Part shown: positions 1-6,278 of the stretch, in pieces
Layout: the number at the start of each line of letters is the position of its first letter
Position numbering within the stretch: position 1 is the first letter of the stretch
Assembly (NCBI GenBank): GCA_024763435.1
Contig: JANTFN010000091.1
Coordinates: 1-7,123 of the forward strand
Reading direction: 5' to 3'
DNA: 7,123 nt
Source: Thermodesulfobacteriota bacterium
GTDB taxonomy: Bacteria; Desulfobacterota; S145-22
Translations under genes and position numbers: made by a program
The notes under the pieces: model-generated
Databases searched by the model: none
What the model saw: only the letters and a program-made list of their open reading frames with translations
Told to the model about the DNA's origin: nothing

Positions 1-547
1 CAATTTCCGCCAAGTCCTGCAAGGTCTTGAGGAGGCGGTAGGGGGATTCAAAAATGACAAGCGTATGGGCAAGCTCCGCGAGCTGTGTCAGGTCTTTTTT
101 GCGTTTTCCTGGTTTCCGGGCCAGGAACCCGACGAAGGTGAATCGGTCGGTCGGCAGGCCCGCCACGGACAGGGCGGCCATGACGGCAGAGGGTCCCGGA
201 ACGGGCACTATCCTGATATCCCGGGCGGCCGCTTCCCGGACTAGGCGGTAGCCGGGATCCGAAATCAAGGGTGTGCCGGCATCGCTGATCAGCGCGACGG
301 TTTTCCCTCCCTCAAGCTGTGTGATGAGTTCCGGAATTCTCTTTTCTTCATTATGCTCAAAAAAGCTGATTAAAGAAGCCTGGATGCCAAATTTTCCAAG
401 AAGTTTGTGGGCTATCCGGGTATCCTCCGACGCGACAACATCGGCAGCTTTAAGGGTTTCAACGGCCCTTTGTGAAAAATCATCGAGGTTTCCGATGGGT
501 GTGGCGATGATATAAAGTGTCCCCGATGGCCGGCCCTGCTGTGTCAT
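1..547 (-). CDS. rsmI: 16S rRNA (cytidine-1402-2'-O)-methyltransferase RsmI, 3' end cut by window edge
   Basis: RsmI 2'-O-methylates C1402 of 16S rRNA in the decoding centre, using SAM, in the cytoplasm. The minus frame starts with ATG at 547 and stays open to base 1, giving 182 residues of a protein usually about 280 long. Visible family motifs, in order: LYIIATPIGNLDD (11-23), the EDTR box (41-44), SFFEHNE (61-67), ALISDAGTPLISDPGYRLV (85-103), VPGPSA (116-121), FVGFLARK (138-145) and FESPYRLL (166-173). These are hallmarks of the tetrapyrrole methylase fold branch that contains RsmI. The usual GFLPRK segment has Ala in place of Pro here. The start lies 15 bases after the DUF190 gene; I see no strong Shine-Dalgarno, so translation may be coupled to the upstream gene. 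The C-terminal domain is outside the window. Identification is firm from the motifs. Confidence 0.96.
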   Translation of the reverse strand, partial: MTQQGRPSGTLYIIATPIGNLDDFSQRAVETLKAADVVASEDTRIAHKLLGKFGIQASLISFFEHNEEKRIPELITQLEGGKTVALISDAGTPLISDPGYRLVREAAARDIRIVPVPGPSAVMAALSVAGLPTDRFTFVGFLARKPGKRKKDLTQLAELAHTLVIFESPYRLLKTLQDLAEI

Positions 548-562
548 AACATATCGTGCGTT

Positions 563-907
563 TTAAGGTTCTGACTTGCTGTGGCGATACTTGATGACCC
601 TGACCTTTTCCAGGGTTATCAGCCCCTCCTCGACCGCTTCATCGAGAAAGGGAATCAATAATCTTAATCTCTCTTCTTTGTCAACCAGTTCTATAACCAT
701 GGGCATATCCTCTGAAAGGCGGAGAAACTTGGAGGTATGGAGACGGCTGTCCGCGCCAAATCCCATGACCCCGCGCGTTACGGTCGCCCCGGCAAGATTC
801 ATTTCCCGGGCCTTCAATACGATCTTTTCATACAGAGGCATCCCCTCATACTTGTCGCTTTCTCCAATGAAAATTCGCAACAGCATCCCTTGCTCGGGCA
901 GTTTCAT
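563..907 (-). CDS. DUF190 family PII-like small protein next to crcB
   Basis: A 114-residue soluble protein with no signal peptide or membrane segment. The sequence matches my memory of the DUF190 family: an early LLRIFIGESDKYEGMPLYE segment (residues 9-27), then KAREMNLAGATVTRGVMGFG (33-52), and a MPMVIELVDKEERL stretch (68-81) before a helical C-terminus. DUF190 proteins adopt a PII-like ferredoxin fold that normally forms trimers, and they are often encoded beside crcB; the biochemical role is not settled. Here the gene lies 13 bases after crcB and has an excellent Shine-Dalgarno that overlaps the crcB stop codon, so the pair is almost certainly co-transcribed. A regulatory or accessory role for the fluoride channel is inference from this linkage. 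Length is typical for the family and nothing looks broken. Confidence 0.9.
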   Translation of the reverse strand: MKLPEQGMLLRIFIGESDKYEGMPLYEKIVLKAREMNLAGATVTRGVMGFGADSRLHTSKFLRLSEDMPMVIELVDKEERLRLLIPFLDEAVEEGLITLEKVRVIKYRHSKSEP

Positions 908-915
908 CGGGTCCC

Positions 916-922
916 CCTCCTT
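916..922 (-). promoter_or_regulatory. Shine-Dalgarno of the DUF190 gene overlapping the crcB stop
   Basis: On the minus strand AAGGAGG ends 8 bases before the ATG at 907 and shares two bases with the crcB TAA stop (921-923). This near-perfect site fixes the DUF190 start and places ribosome termination on crcB next to re-initiation on the downstream gene. Confidence 0.85.
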
Positions 923-1304
923 ATTTAAAAGATGATATTAACATACCGGCCAGCCCTATTCCCGCGAAGACAAGGGCAATACTGAAGAAATTATTCACAA
1001 GGATATTTACCAGGGCAAGCCGAACCTCCCCGTCCCTGAGGAGATTGAAACTTTCCAGACTGTAGGTTGAAAAGGTTGTCAAGGCGCCCAGAACACCCAC
1101 AAGGATAAACCCCCGAACATTCGCGGGGACAAGGGTCTTTTCAAAAAGCGCCCAGAGAAAACCGATAAAAAAGGCGCCGATAAGATTAACGCTTAATGTC
1201 CCCCAGGGGAATGAACTGCCAAAAAGGCGGTAAGCAACCCCGGATATTATATACCGCAACAGGGCCCCTATACCACCGCCTGCCGCTATCATGAGTAATT
1301 TCAT
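921..1304 (-). CDS. crcB: Fluoride channel CrcB/Fluc
   Basis: CrcB (Fluc) is a small inner-membrane fluoride channel that works as an antiparallel dimer and lowers cytoplasmic fluoride. The 127-residue protein has four hydrophobic segments, at about residues 2-25, 33-56, 65-88 and 96-123. Family motifs present: GGGIGALLRY near the N-terminus (9-18), WGTLSVNLIGAFFIG (34-48) with the pore-lining Asn40, and GVLGALTTFSTYSLE (70-84) with the break in helix 3 that holds the structural sodium and the Phe (78) of the fluoride track. The C-terminal VNNFFSIALVFAGIGLAG completes helix 4. The ATG start is preceded by GGGAG at a rather long 10-base spacing. It heads the crcB-DUF190-rsmI group. I found no fluoride riboswitch consensus upstream. 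Length is normal and no key residue is missing. Confidence 0.96.
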   Translation of the reverse strand: MKLLMIAAGGGIGALLRYIISGVAYRLFGSSFPWGTLSVNLIGAFFIGFLWALFEKTLVPANVRGFILVGVLGALTTFSTYSLESFNLLRDGEVRLALVNILVNNFFSIALVFAGIGLAGMLISSFK

Positions 1305-1340
1305 GTATTACAATCTCCCATTTCTTTCCTGATAAGTTTG

Positions 1341-1369
1341 TATTTATGCCTTTCAGGTTAAAAAATCAA
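1341..1369 (-). promoter_or_regulatory. Weak sigma-70-like promoter candidate for crcB
   Basis: On the minus strand TTGATT (1369-1364) stands 17 bases from TAAATA (1346-1341); an overlapping CATAAA could serve as an alternative -10. Matches to consensus are partial (4/6 and 3-4/6), so the placement is tentative. It lies about 40 bases upstream of the crcB ATG, a sensible position for transcribing the crcB-DUF190-rsmI group independently of the hyu operon. Confidence 0.25.
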
Positions 1370-1504
1370 TGCATTACAGGATCTTAAAATCATTTTCCGG
1401 AAATGAGCTTTTTAAACGAACGGGATACTCCTCGGCACAACCAGGCTCTATTCCCCCTTCCCTGTTCATCACTCTAAATTTTATTGGATAAGCTATTTTC
1501 AGCC

Positions 1505-1557
1505 GATACCTCGACTGTCCCCTTTTCTGGCCTTTCGCCTGTCATAACTCCGGTATC
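1505..1557 (-). other. Possible structured leader element (nested short helices)
   Basis: In minus-strand RNA the arms GAUACC (1557-1552) and GGUAUC (1510-1505) can close a 6-pair helix. Inside it UGAC can pair with GUCG, and an inner GGC-GAAAG-GCC hairpin follows. The second helix needs a G-U wobble that would be a C-A mismatch on the other strand, which favours a minus-strand RNA. The helices are short and separated by unpaired purine-rich runs, so chance formation is possible. It matches no riboswitch class that I can recall. Confidence 0.2.
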
Positions 1558-1592
1558 CCTGCCGGGAAAAATATGAGAACAATCGTGTTACG

Positions 1593-1628
1593 CCGGCATC
1601 CGGGTGAAATCAATCAACCGGATACCGG
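1593..1628 (-). terminator. Strong hairpin after hyuB, probable transcript 3' end
   Basis: CCGGTATCCGG and CCGGATGCCGG on the minus strand form an 11-pair stem with one G-U wobble around a 14-base loop, starting 17 bases after the hyuB stop. The wobble would be a C-A mismatch in plus-strand RNA, so the hairpin suits the hyuB transcript. No U-tract follows directly; the nearest run of five T is about 20 bases further on. It is therefore not a canonical intrinsic terminator and may instead be an RNA-stabilising 3' structure or a Rho-associated end. Confidence 0.45.
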
Positions 1629-1644
1629 CCGGAAAAGAGTAAAT

Positions 1645-3396
1645 TTATGCCTGTGACTTGAGCTGCGCGCGCAGTTTTTCAGTCGCCTCGCTGTCAAGTT
1701 GAAACGTCTCCGGGTTTATGACAACACCGTAGTCTTCCCTGGCCTTTTCAATGGAAACCACATCATTCCGGACGTCCTTCAGGACCTTTTCCGCCGGTCT
1801 CAGATAGGGCGGTCCGTATCCACCACCGCCGCCGGCCTGTTGAAAGTAGAGGGTTCCCGCCGGGACATCTTCAACCAGGTCTTTGGTGGTTGTTTTATAT
1901 AAATGCCCATCGGGATACAGCAGCTCAATCTTGTTGAGCGTGCCTTCTTTACCCCCGTGGGCGCCATACGCCGGTTCGACATCACCGTCACCAAAGGTCA
2001 CCACATTGGTATGATCGCTGCCTATTTTAAATTTTGTTTCAATTCCCAAGCCGCCGCGCCACTGACCGGCACCCGCGGAATCCCGCCAGTATTCGTGCAG
2101 CAGAAGCAGATGCGGGGTCTGCTGTTCAAACATCTCATAATCCTGATCCAGGACACCGCCCGAGGCGTCAATCATCCCGATATGGTCATAACCGTCACAT
2201 CCCTCAATGGCACCCGACCCGCCTTTCAGCCCCATAAACCCGATATCCACGTAGGCCTCGCCGTTTTTGGGGTCGATCCCCGTCGTCAGGGAGCAGAGGA
2301 GTTCCCCCCACTCCGCCGTAACTCTGTCCGGAATAACGGGCCCCAGCGCCCGCATGATGGCGTCCGCGTTGTTGGGGCACAGGTGATTTCCATAGGTTGT
2401 GGCCTTGGGATAGGCGGCATTAAGGATGGTCCCTTTGGGAATTGTGATTTTCATAGGCCGGATCATGCCGTCGTTATGGGGAATATTGGGATTGATCATC
2501 TGAAGAAAGGTGAGCGTTGTCGCCGACGCGCTCGAGGTATAGGTCCCGTTGACAAACCCGTCCGTCTGATCCGAGGTGCCGGTATAATCGAAGGAAATCG
2601 TCTCATCTTCCACCGTGATGGTTACATGGATTTCATAGACGGACCCTGGATTTTTCCCGTCGTAATAAACGCGGGATTCGCCCTTATAAACACCATTGGG
2701 AATTTCCTTAATCTCCGCGCGCATCATCTTTTCCGTGGAATCAAAGAGGTAGTTTTTATGCGCCTCGAAGACATCCAGGCCATACCGGTCAATAAGTTTC
2801 AGCAACTCCCTTTCACCCACAACACAACTGCCCATTTCCGCTTTCATGTCTTCCGCGACAATATCCAGGCGAATGTTCGCGAAGATAAGATCCCACACGT
2901 CCTGGCGAAGCTTTCCCCGGTCGTAGACCTTGACGGGCGGGATTCGTAACGCCTCCTGCCAAACCTCTGTCGCGTTGGGGTTATACCCGCCCCGAACGGC
3001 ACCGCCGATATCCGCCTGATGTCCCTTGCAGGCCGACCATGCCACCAGTTCGTCTTTGTAGAAAATGGGTTTGTAAACGGCGACATCATTGTTCTGATTC
3101 CCCATGGAAAAGACGTCGTTGTGAAAGATAACATCCCCGGGGTGAATATCGTCACCAAAATATTCCAGGATATACTCACAGACGGGCCCGAGAGAAAAAG
3201 AGAGGATAGGCAGGTTTTCCATCTGTTCCAGCATCTTGCCATTCCGGTCATACAACCCCGTCACAAAGTCCTTTGCCTCGCAGAGGATAGGAGAACGCGT
3301 CGTCATCATCAGCGCGATACTCATCTCCTCCGTAATTGATTTCAGCCTGCGCTGCAGGATTGATACCAGTACTTTATCGATCTGTATCTCGCTCAT
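1645..3396 (-). CDS. HyuB-type subunit of hydantoinase/oxoprolinase/ketone carboxylase superfamily
   Basis: A 583-residue Hydantoinase_B family protein, the catalytic partner of the HyuA-type ATPase. Members act in N-methylhydantoinase, 5-oxoprolinase, acetone carboxylase (alpha) and acetophenone carboxylase (delta). Visible features: N-terminal helical SILQRRLKSITEEMSIAL (12-29); GDVIFHNDVFSMGNQNNDV (87-105); a KGHQADIGGA segment (124-133) giving an HxxD pair (H126, D129) that resembles the metal site of the family; ATEVWQEALRIPPVK (142-156); FDYTGTSDQ (269-277); PGDG-like turns in VVTFGDGDVEP (465-475); and a Gly-rich tail AGGGGGYGPP (521-530). Length is typical for HyuB (520-590), shorter than the acetone carboxylase alpha subunit. 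It starts inside the end of hyuA (ATGA overlap), so the two are made together. The substrate cannot be read from sequence; hydantoinase, oxoprolinase and ketone carboxylase all remain open. Confidence 0.93.
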   Translation of the reverse strand: MSEIQIDKVLVSILQRRLKSITEEMSIALMMTTRSPILCEAKDFVTGLYDRNGKMLEQMENLPILSFSLGPVCEYILEYFGDDIHPGDVIFHNDVFSMGNQNNDVAVYKPIFYKDELVAWSACKGHQADIGGAVRGGYNPNATEVWQEALRIPPVKVYDRGKLRQDVWDLIFANIRLDIVAEDMKAEMGSCVVGERELLKLIDRYGLDVFEAHKNYLFDSTEKMMRAEIKEIPNGVYKGESRVYYDGKNPGSVYEIHVTITVEDETISFDYTGTSDQTDGFVNGTYTSSASATTLTFLQMINPNIPHNDGMIRPMKITIPKGTILNAAYPKATTYGNHLCPNNADAIMRALGPVIPDRVTAEWGELLCSLTTGIDPKNGEAYVDIGFMGLKGGSGAIEGCDGYDHIGMIDASGGVLDQDYEMFEQQTPHLLLLHEYWRDSAGAGQWRGGLGIETKFKIGSDHTNVVTFGDGDVEPAYGAHGGKEGTLNKIELLYPDGHLYKTTTKDLVEDVPAGTLYFQQAGGGGGYGPPYLRPAEKVLKDVRNDVVSIEKAREDYGVVINPETFQLDSEATEKLRAQLKSQA

Positions 3397-5498
3397 TTCA
3401 GAATCCTCCCCGCAAATTCTTCTTCTCGTGATTTCAGATAAAGGGTGTAACTCCCATATTTATCAACCAGAACAGAATATTCAGGCGTGACGAAGGTTGT
3501 GGTATTCACCTGTTCCAGGATAGCGGGCCCTTCGACCTTGTTCCCATACTGTAATTTGAAACTGTCATAGACGTCAATCTCTTCAAAGCGCTTCCACGAG
3601 GGAATATAGGCCCTGCGTTTTTTCTTGAAGGCCTTCGCGGGGTCTTCCCCGGCATATTCCTGGCCCGAAAATTTCGGTTTCTCGGTTTTACCGATACACG
3701 TCAACCGCATGTTAATCAGCTCTACCGGCGTGCCTTCCTCTTTCAAATGATACCCGAAGAGCTTGTCGTGGCGCGGATGAAAGGCCTCTTTCATTGCTTC
3801 GACGTCCACCTTTTCGGCGACTTCCTCGGAGATGGGAACACTAACTTCGTGATACTGTTTAAGATATCTGAGGTCGAGGGAATAGACAAATTCGATTCTG
3901 TCCTCCGGAATCCCCTCGTTTTTAAGGTGGGTAACCCCCTCTTTCCGCATCTCGTCAAAATACCCCTTGAACTGGCGGGTATCGATGTTGTCCACATGAA
4001 CCGCGTAGGTCTGCACAAAATCGTGTTTGAGGTCCGACATGAGCATGCCGGCCGCGCAGAAAATAGAGGATTCCCTCGGGACCATAATCACGGGTATTTC
4101 AAGTTCAAGGGCAATCATGCACGCGTGATTCGGGCCCGCGCCCCCGGCGACAACAAGGGGAAAATCCCTTGGGTCCTGCCCCTGCTTAACGGAAACCTCC
4201 CGCACGGCGGCGGCCATATTGACATTAATGACATTATACATGCCATACGCCGCCTCGTGGATATCCATGCCTATCTTTTTCGCAATCCGGTTTTCAATGG
4301 CCTTTTCCGCCTTGTTAACATCAAGTGGTATTTTTCCGCCGGCGAAAAAGTCTTTATCGAGATATCCTAATACTAAGTCCGCGTCGGTGCAGGTCGGTTC
4401 CTCGCCGCCAAGGCTGTAACACGCCGGACCCGGTTTGGCCCCCGCACTCTGCGGACCCATCCGCAGCAGGCCCCCTTCGTCAATCCAGCCGATGCTCCCG
4501 CCACCCGCGCCGATGGTCACAACGTTCAACATGGGAAGGGCAATCCGGAGCCTGTTGATTTCACCCATGGTGGTCACCAGCGGGGTCTTATCCTTGATAA
4601 GGGCGGCATCAAAACTGGTGCCCCCCATGTCCACGGTAATGCAATCGTCATACCCCTGAATGGAGGTGTACATAACACCGGCAACCGGTCCTCCGGCGGG
4701 GCCGGATAACAGGGTGACGGCCGCGCGATCCATGGCTATCTCAGGGGCAACCACGCCCCCGTTGGACTGCATAATCAGCAGGATACCCTGGTAATCGACC
4801 GCCTTGAGCTTGGTTAGCAGGGCATTGAGGTAACGTCTCAGGATGGGGCCGACATAGGAATTCAGGACGGTTGTGCTGACCCTGTCATAGAAACGTATCG
4901 AGGGCAGGATGTCGGTGGAGAGGGTAAGATAGGCATCCGGCAATTCCTCGCTGATAATTTTACCCGCTATTTTTTCATGCTCCGGGTTAGCGAAGGAATT
5001 CATAAAACAGACGGCAACCGCTTCCACGCCCTCCTTTTTGAAAATCGCGACTTGATTCAGGACATCTTCCCTGTTAATAGGCTTGAGGACATCCCCCTTG
5101 TAGTCAAGACGCTCATCGACCGGGAGGCGGAGGTAGCGCTGCGCCAGGGGCTCCACGTTTTCAAAACGATTGTTGTACTGTTCCTCGCGAATACCCCGGC
5201 GCATCTGCAGGGCGTCTCGGACACCCTTGGTGGTCAGCAGCCCGGTTTTCGCGCCGGTATAGGTCAGTACCGCGTTGGTTGTTACGGTGGTTCCATGGAC
5301 AATAACCTCAACGTCCTTCAGAAAGTCACTGACGGCAAGGTCCCTGTCACTCGCCATTTCCTCTAATCCCCGCATCGTGGCAATGGAAGGGTCATCCGGC
5401 GTACTCAGAACCTTATATATCTGAGAACTGCCGTCCTCCATTGTCAGCAGGAAATCTGTAAATGTCCCACCTACATCAATGCCGATTTTATACTTCAT
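3393..5498 (-). CDS. HyuA-type ATP-binding subunit of hydantoinase/oxoprolinase/ketone carboxylase superfamily
   Basis: HyuA subunits bind and cleave ATP with an actin/ASKHA-like fold to activate the substrate handled with HyuB. Numbered from the ATG at 5498 (701 residues), the visible motifs are: phosphate-1 loop GIDVGGTFTDF (6-16); VHGTTVTTNAVL (67-78); MRRGIREEQYNNRF (99-112); SNGGVV (245-250) and LLSGPAGGPVAG (263-274); phosphate-2 VDMGGTSFD (289-297); GAGGGSIGWID (330-340); GPQSAGAKPGPACY (348-361); TDADLVLGYL (371-380); and a late VVAGGAGPNHA. The MRRGIREE version of the segment around residue 100 recalls acetophenone-carboxylase-type proteins more than classical hydantoinases, but this is from memory. 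An in-frame ATG at 5510 would add four residues; I prefer 5498 because GGGGGAGAG precedes it, whereas 5510 has no spaced Shine-Dalgarno. It overlaps hyuB by 4 bases and follows the SDR gene by 27 bases. Confidence 0.93.
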   Translation of the reverse strand: MKYKIGIDVGGTFTDFLLTMEDGSSQIYKVLSTPDDPSIATMRGLEEMASDRDLAVSDFLKDVEVIVHGTTVTTNAVLTYTGAKTGLLTTKGVRDALQMRRGIREEQYNNRFENVEPLAQRYLRLPVDERLDYKGDVLKPINREDVLNQVAIFKKEGVEAVAVCFMNSFANPEHEKIAGKIISEELPDAYLTLSTDILPSIRFYDRVSTTVLNSYVGPILRRYLNALLTKLKAVDYQGILLIMQSNGGVVAPEIAMDRAAVTLLSGPAGGPVAGVMYTSIQGYDDCITVDMGGTSFDAALIKDKTPLVTTMGEINRLRIALPMLNVVTIGAGGGSIGWIDEGGLLRMGPQSAGAKPGPACYSLGGEEPTCTDADLVLGYLDKDFFAGGKIPLDVNKAEKAIENRIAKKIGMDIHEAAYGMYNVINVNMAAAVREVSVKQGQDPRDFPLVVAGGAGPNHACMIALELEIPVIMVPRESSIFCAAGMLMSDLKHDFVQTYAVHVDNIDTRQFKGYFDEMRKEGVTHLKNEGIPEDRIEFVYSLDLRYLKQYHEVSVPISEEVAEKVDVEAMKEAFHPRHDKLFGYHLKEEGTPVELINMRLTCIGKTEKPKFSGQEYAGEDPAKAFKKKRRAYIPSWKRFEEIDVYDSFKLQYGNKVEGPAILEQVNTTTFVTPEYSVLVDKYGSYTLYLKSREEEFAGRILK
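3404..3411 (-). promoter_or_regulatory. Shine-Dalgarno of hyuB inside hyuA
   Basis: GGGGAGGA on the minus strand lies 7 bases before the ATG at 3396, within the last hyuA codons. It confirms the hyuB start at the ATGA overlap and indicates efficient re-initiation for balanced subunit production. Confidence 0.75.
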
Positions 5499-5525
5499 TC
5501 TCTCCCCCATTCCGTTTAGAAATTA

Positions 5526-6278
5526 TTAAAATCCAACACTTATTCCCCCGTCAACAAACAGGACCTGACCCGTGATATAGGACGCCGCGCCACCCGCGAG
5601 AAACAGGTGAACCGCAGCTATTTCTTCCGGATCCGCCAGCCTGCCCATGGGAATCTTTCTCACAAATCTCTGTCTGGCCTCTTCCGGGAGCGACTGTGTC
5701 ATCTCCGTGTCGGTCGCACCGGGGGCAATACAGTTAACCGTCACCCCGCTGCGGGCGTATTCAAGCGCAAGCGTTTTGGTCAGGCCGATAATCCCGGCCT
5801 TGGCCGACGCGTAATTGACCTGTCCCCTGTTTCCAAGAGAGCTGATGGAAGAGGTATTGATGATACGTCCGAATCCACGCCCCGCCATGGCCTCAATCAC
5901 CGCTTTCGTACACAGAAAAGTCCCGGTAAGGTTCACATCAAGGACACGCTGCCAGTCCCCGGCCGTCATGTTTCGAAACATATTATCGCGGATAATCCCG
6001 GCATTGTTGACAAGGATATCCACCGGCCCCAAGTCCGCCTCAACCGCCGTGACCACCTGCGTGATAGACGCCGCGTCTGTCACATCCCCCTGATACCCGC
6101 GACAGGCCAAGCCCACGCTTTCCGCTTTGGTCTGAAAGGTCTGTAAGGCTTTGTCATCAATGTCCATGGCCGCGACAGTAGCGCCCGCTTTCGCGAAACC
6201 AAGGCTGACGGCGGCACCAATTCCCCGCGCGCCGCCTGTAACCCAGGCAATCCTTCCATGCAGCTCAGACATCGTCAT
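5526..6278 (-). CDS. SDR-family dehydrogenase (FabG / 3-hydroxyacyl-CoA dehydrogenase type)
   Basis: A 250-residue classical short-chain dehydrogenase/reductase. It shows the full active-site set: cofactor loop TGGARGIG (14-21), GDV (64-66), NNAG (91-94), Asn116, catalytic Ser143, Tyr156 and Lys160 in the YASAK motif, and the late IAPGATDTEM segment (184-193). The sequence FVDGG near the C-terminus is typical of FabG-like enzymes. Asp39 at the end of the second beta strand (AAMDID) predicts NAD(H) rather than NADP(H), which suits an oxidative catabolic role such as 3-hydroxyacyl-CoA to 3-oxoacyl-CoA. The start ATG at 6278 overlaps the mutase stop (ATGA) and has AAGGA 4 bases upstream; ATG at 6272 is a possible alternative. 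Substrate is inferred from the operon, not shown; fatty-acid synthesis FabG is less likely because no other fab gene is near. Confidence 0.93.
   Translation of the reverse strand: MTMSELHGRIAWVTGGARGIGAAVSLGFAKAGATVAAMDIDDKALQTFQTKAESVGLACRGYQGDVTDAASITQVVTAVEADLGPVDILVNNAGIIRDNMFRNMTAGDWQRVLDVNLTGTFLCTKAVIEAMAGRGFGRIINTSSISSLGNRGQVNYASAKAGIIGLTKTLALEYARSGVTVNCIAPGATDTEMTQSLPEEARQRFVRKIPMGRLADPEEIAAVHLFLAGGAASYITGQVLFVDGGISVGF

Larger units (their letters stand above)
1305..1644. other. 340-base intergenic region between hyuB and crcB
   Basis: No convincing gene lies here. Reading the minus strand from the hyuB stop, it holds: an 11-pair hairpin (1593-1628); a short A/T tract at 1567-1571; a second arm (1550-1558) exactly complementary to one side of that hairpin; a nested set of short helices (1505-1557); two tiny open frames of 23 and 31 codons; a 10-base perfect palindrome TTTCCGGAAA at 1394-1403; and a weak promoter-like pair in front of crcB (1341-1369). 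The region is somewhat richer in A+T on the crcB side. It probably separates two transcription units and carries the crcB leader. I see no tRNA, no insertion sequence ends and no CRISPR repeats. Confidence 0.7.

Noticed and set aside
54..515. Plus-strand open frames at the left end
   Set aside because: They are antisense to rsmI, which is open from 547 to the edge and has all its N-terminal motifs.
1394..1403. Perfect palindrome TTTCCGGAAA as an operator
   Set aside because: A 10-base palindrome is expected by chance at moderate frequency, it is a single copy, and symmetry stops at its ends; not enough to call a binding site.
1305..1644. Fluoride (crcB-motif) riboswitch upstream of crcB
   Set aside because: I looked for the GGCGATGG-type 5' stem, the AAC pseudoknot strand and the CTGATG(A/G)C..CTAC 3' part and found no combination that fits on the minus strand.
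1903..2949. Long plus-strand open frame of 348 codons
   Set aside because: It lies entirely antisense to hyuB, which has clear family motifs; its translation is low-complexity, rich in R, G, H and I, and resembles no family. It is a shadow of codon bias on the opposite strand.
3747..4370. Plus-strand open frame of 207 codons
   Set aside because: It is antisense to the middle of hyuA and has no recognisable motif or upstream ribosome site.
5499..5510. hyuA start at ATG 5510
   Set aside because: It would add only MGER and has no properly spaced Shine-Dalgarno; the ATG at 5498 follows a G-rich site and gives the usual short lead into the phosphate-binding loop.
5607..6146. Plus-strand open frame of 179 codons
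   Set aside because: It is antisense to the SDR gene, whose catalytic motifs are intact; its translation has no domain-like pattern.
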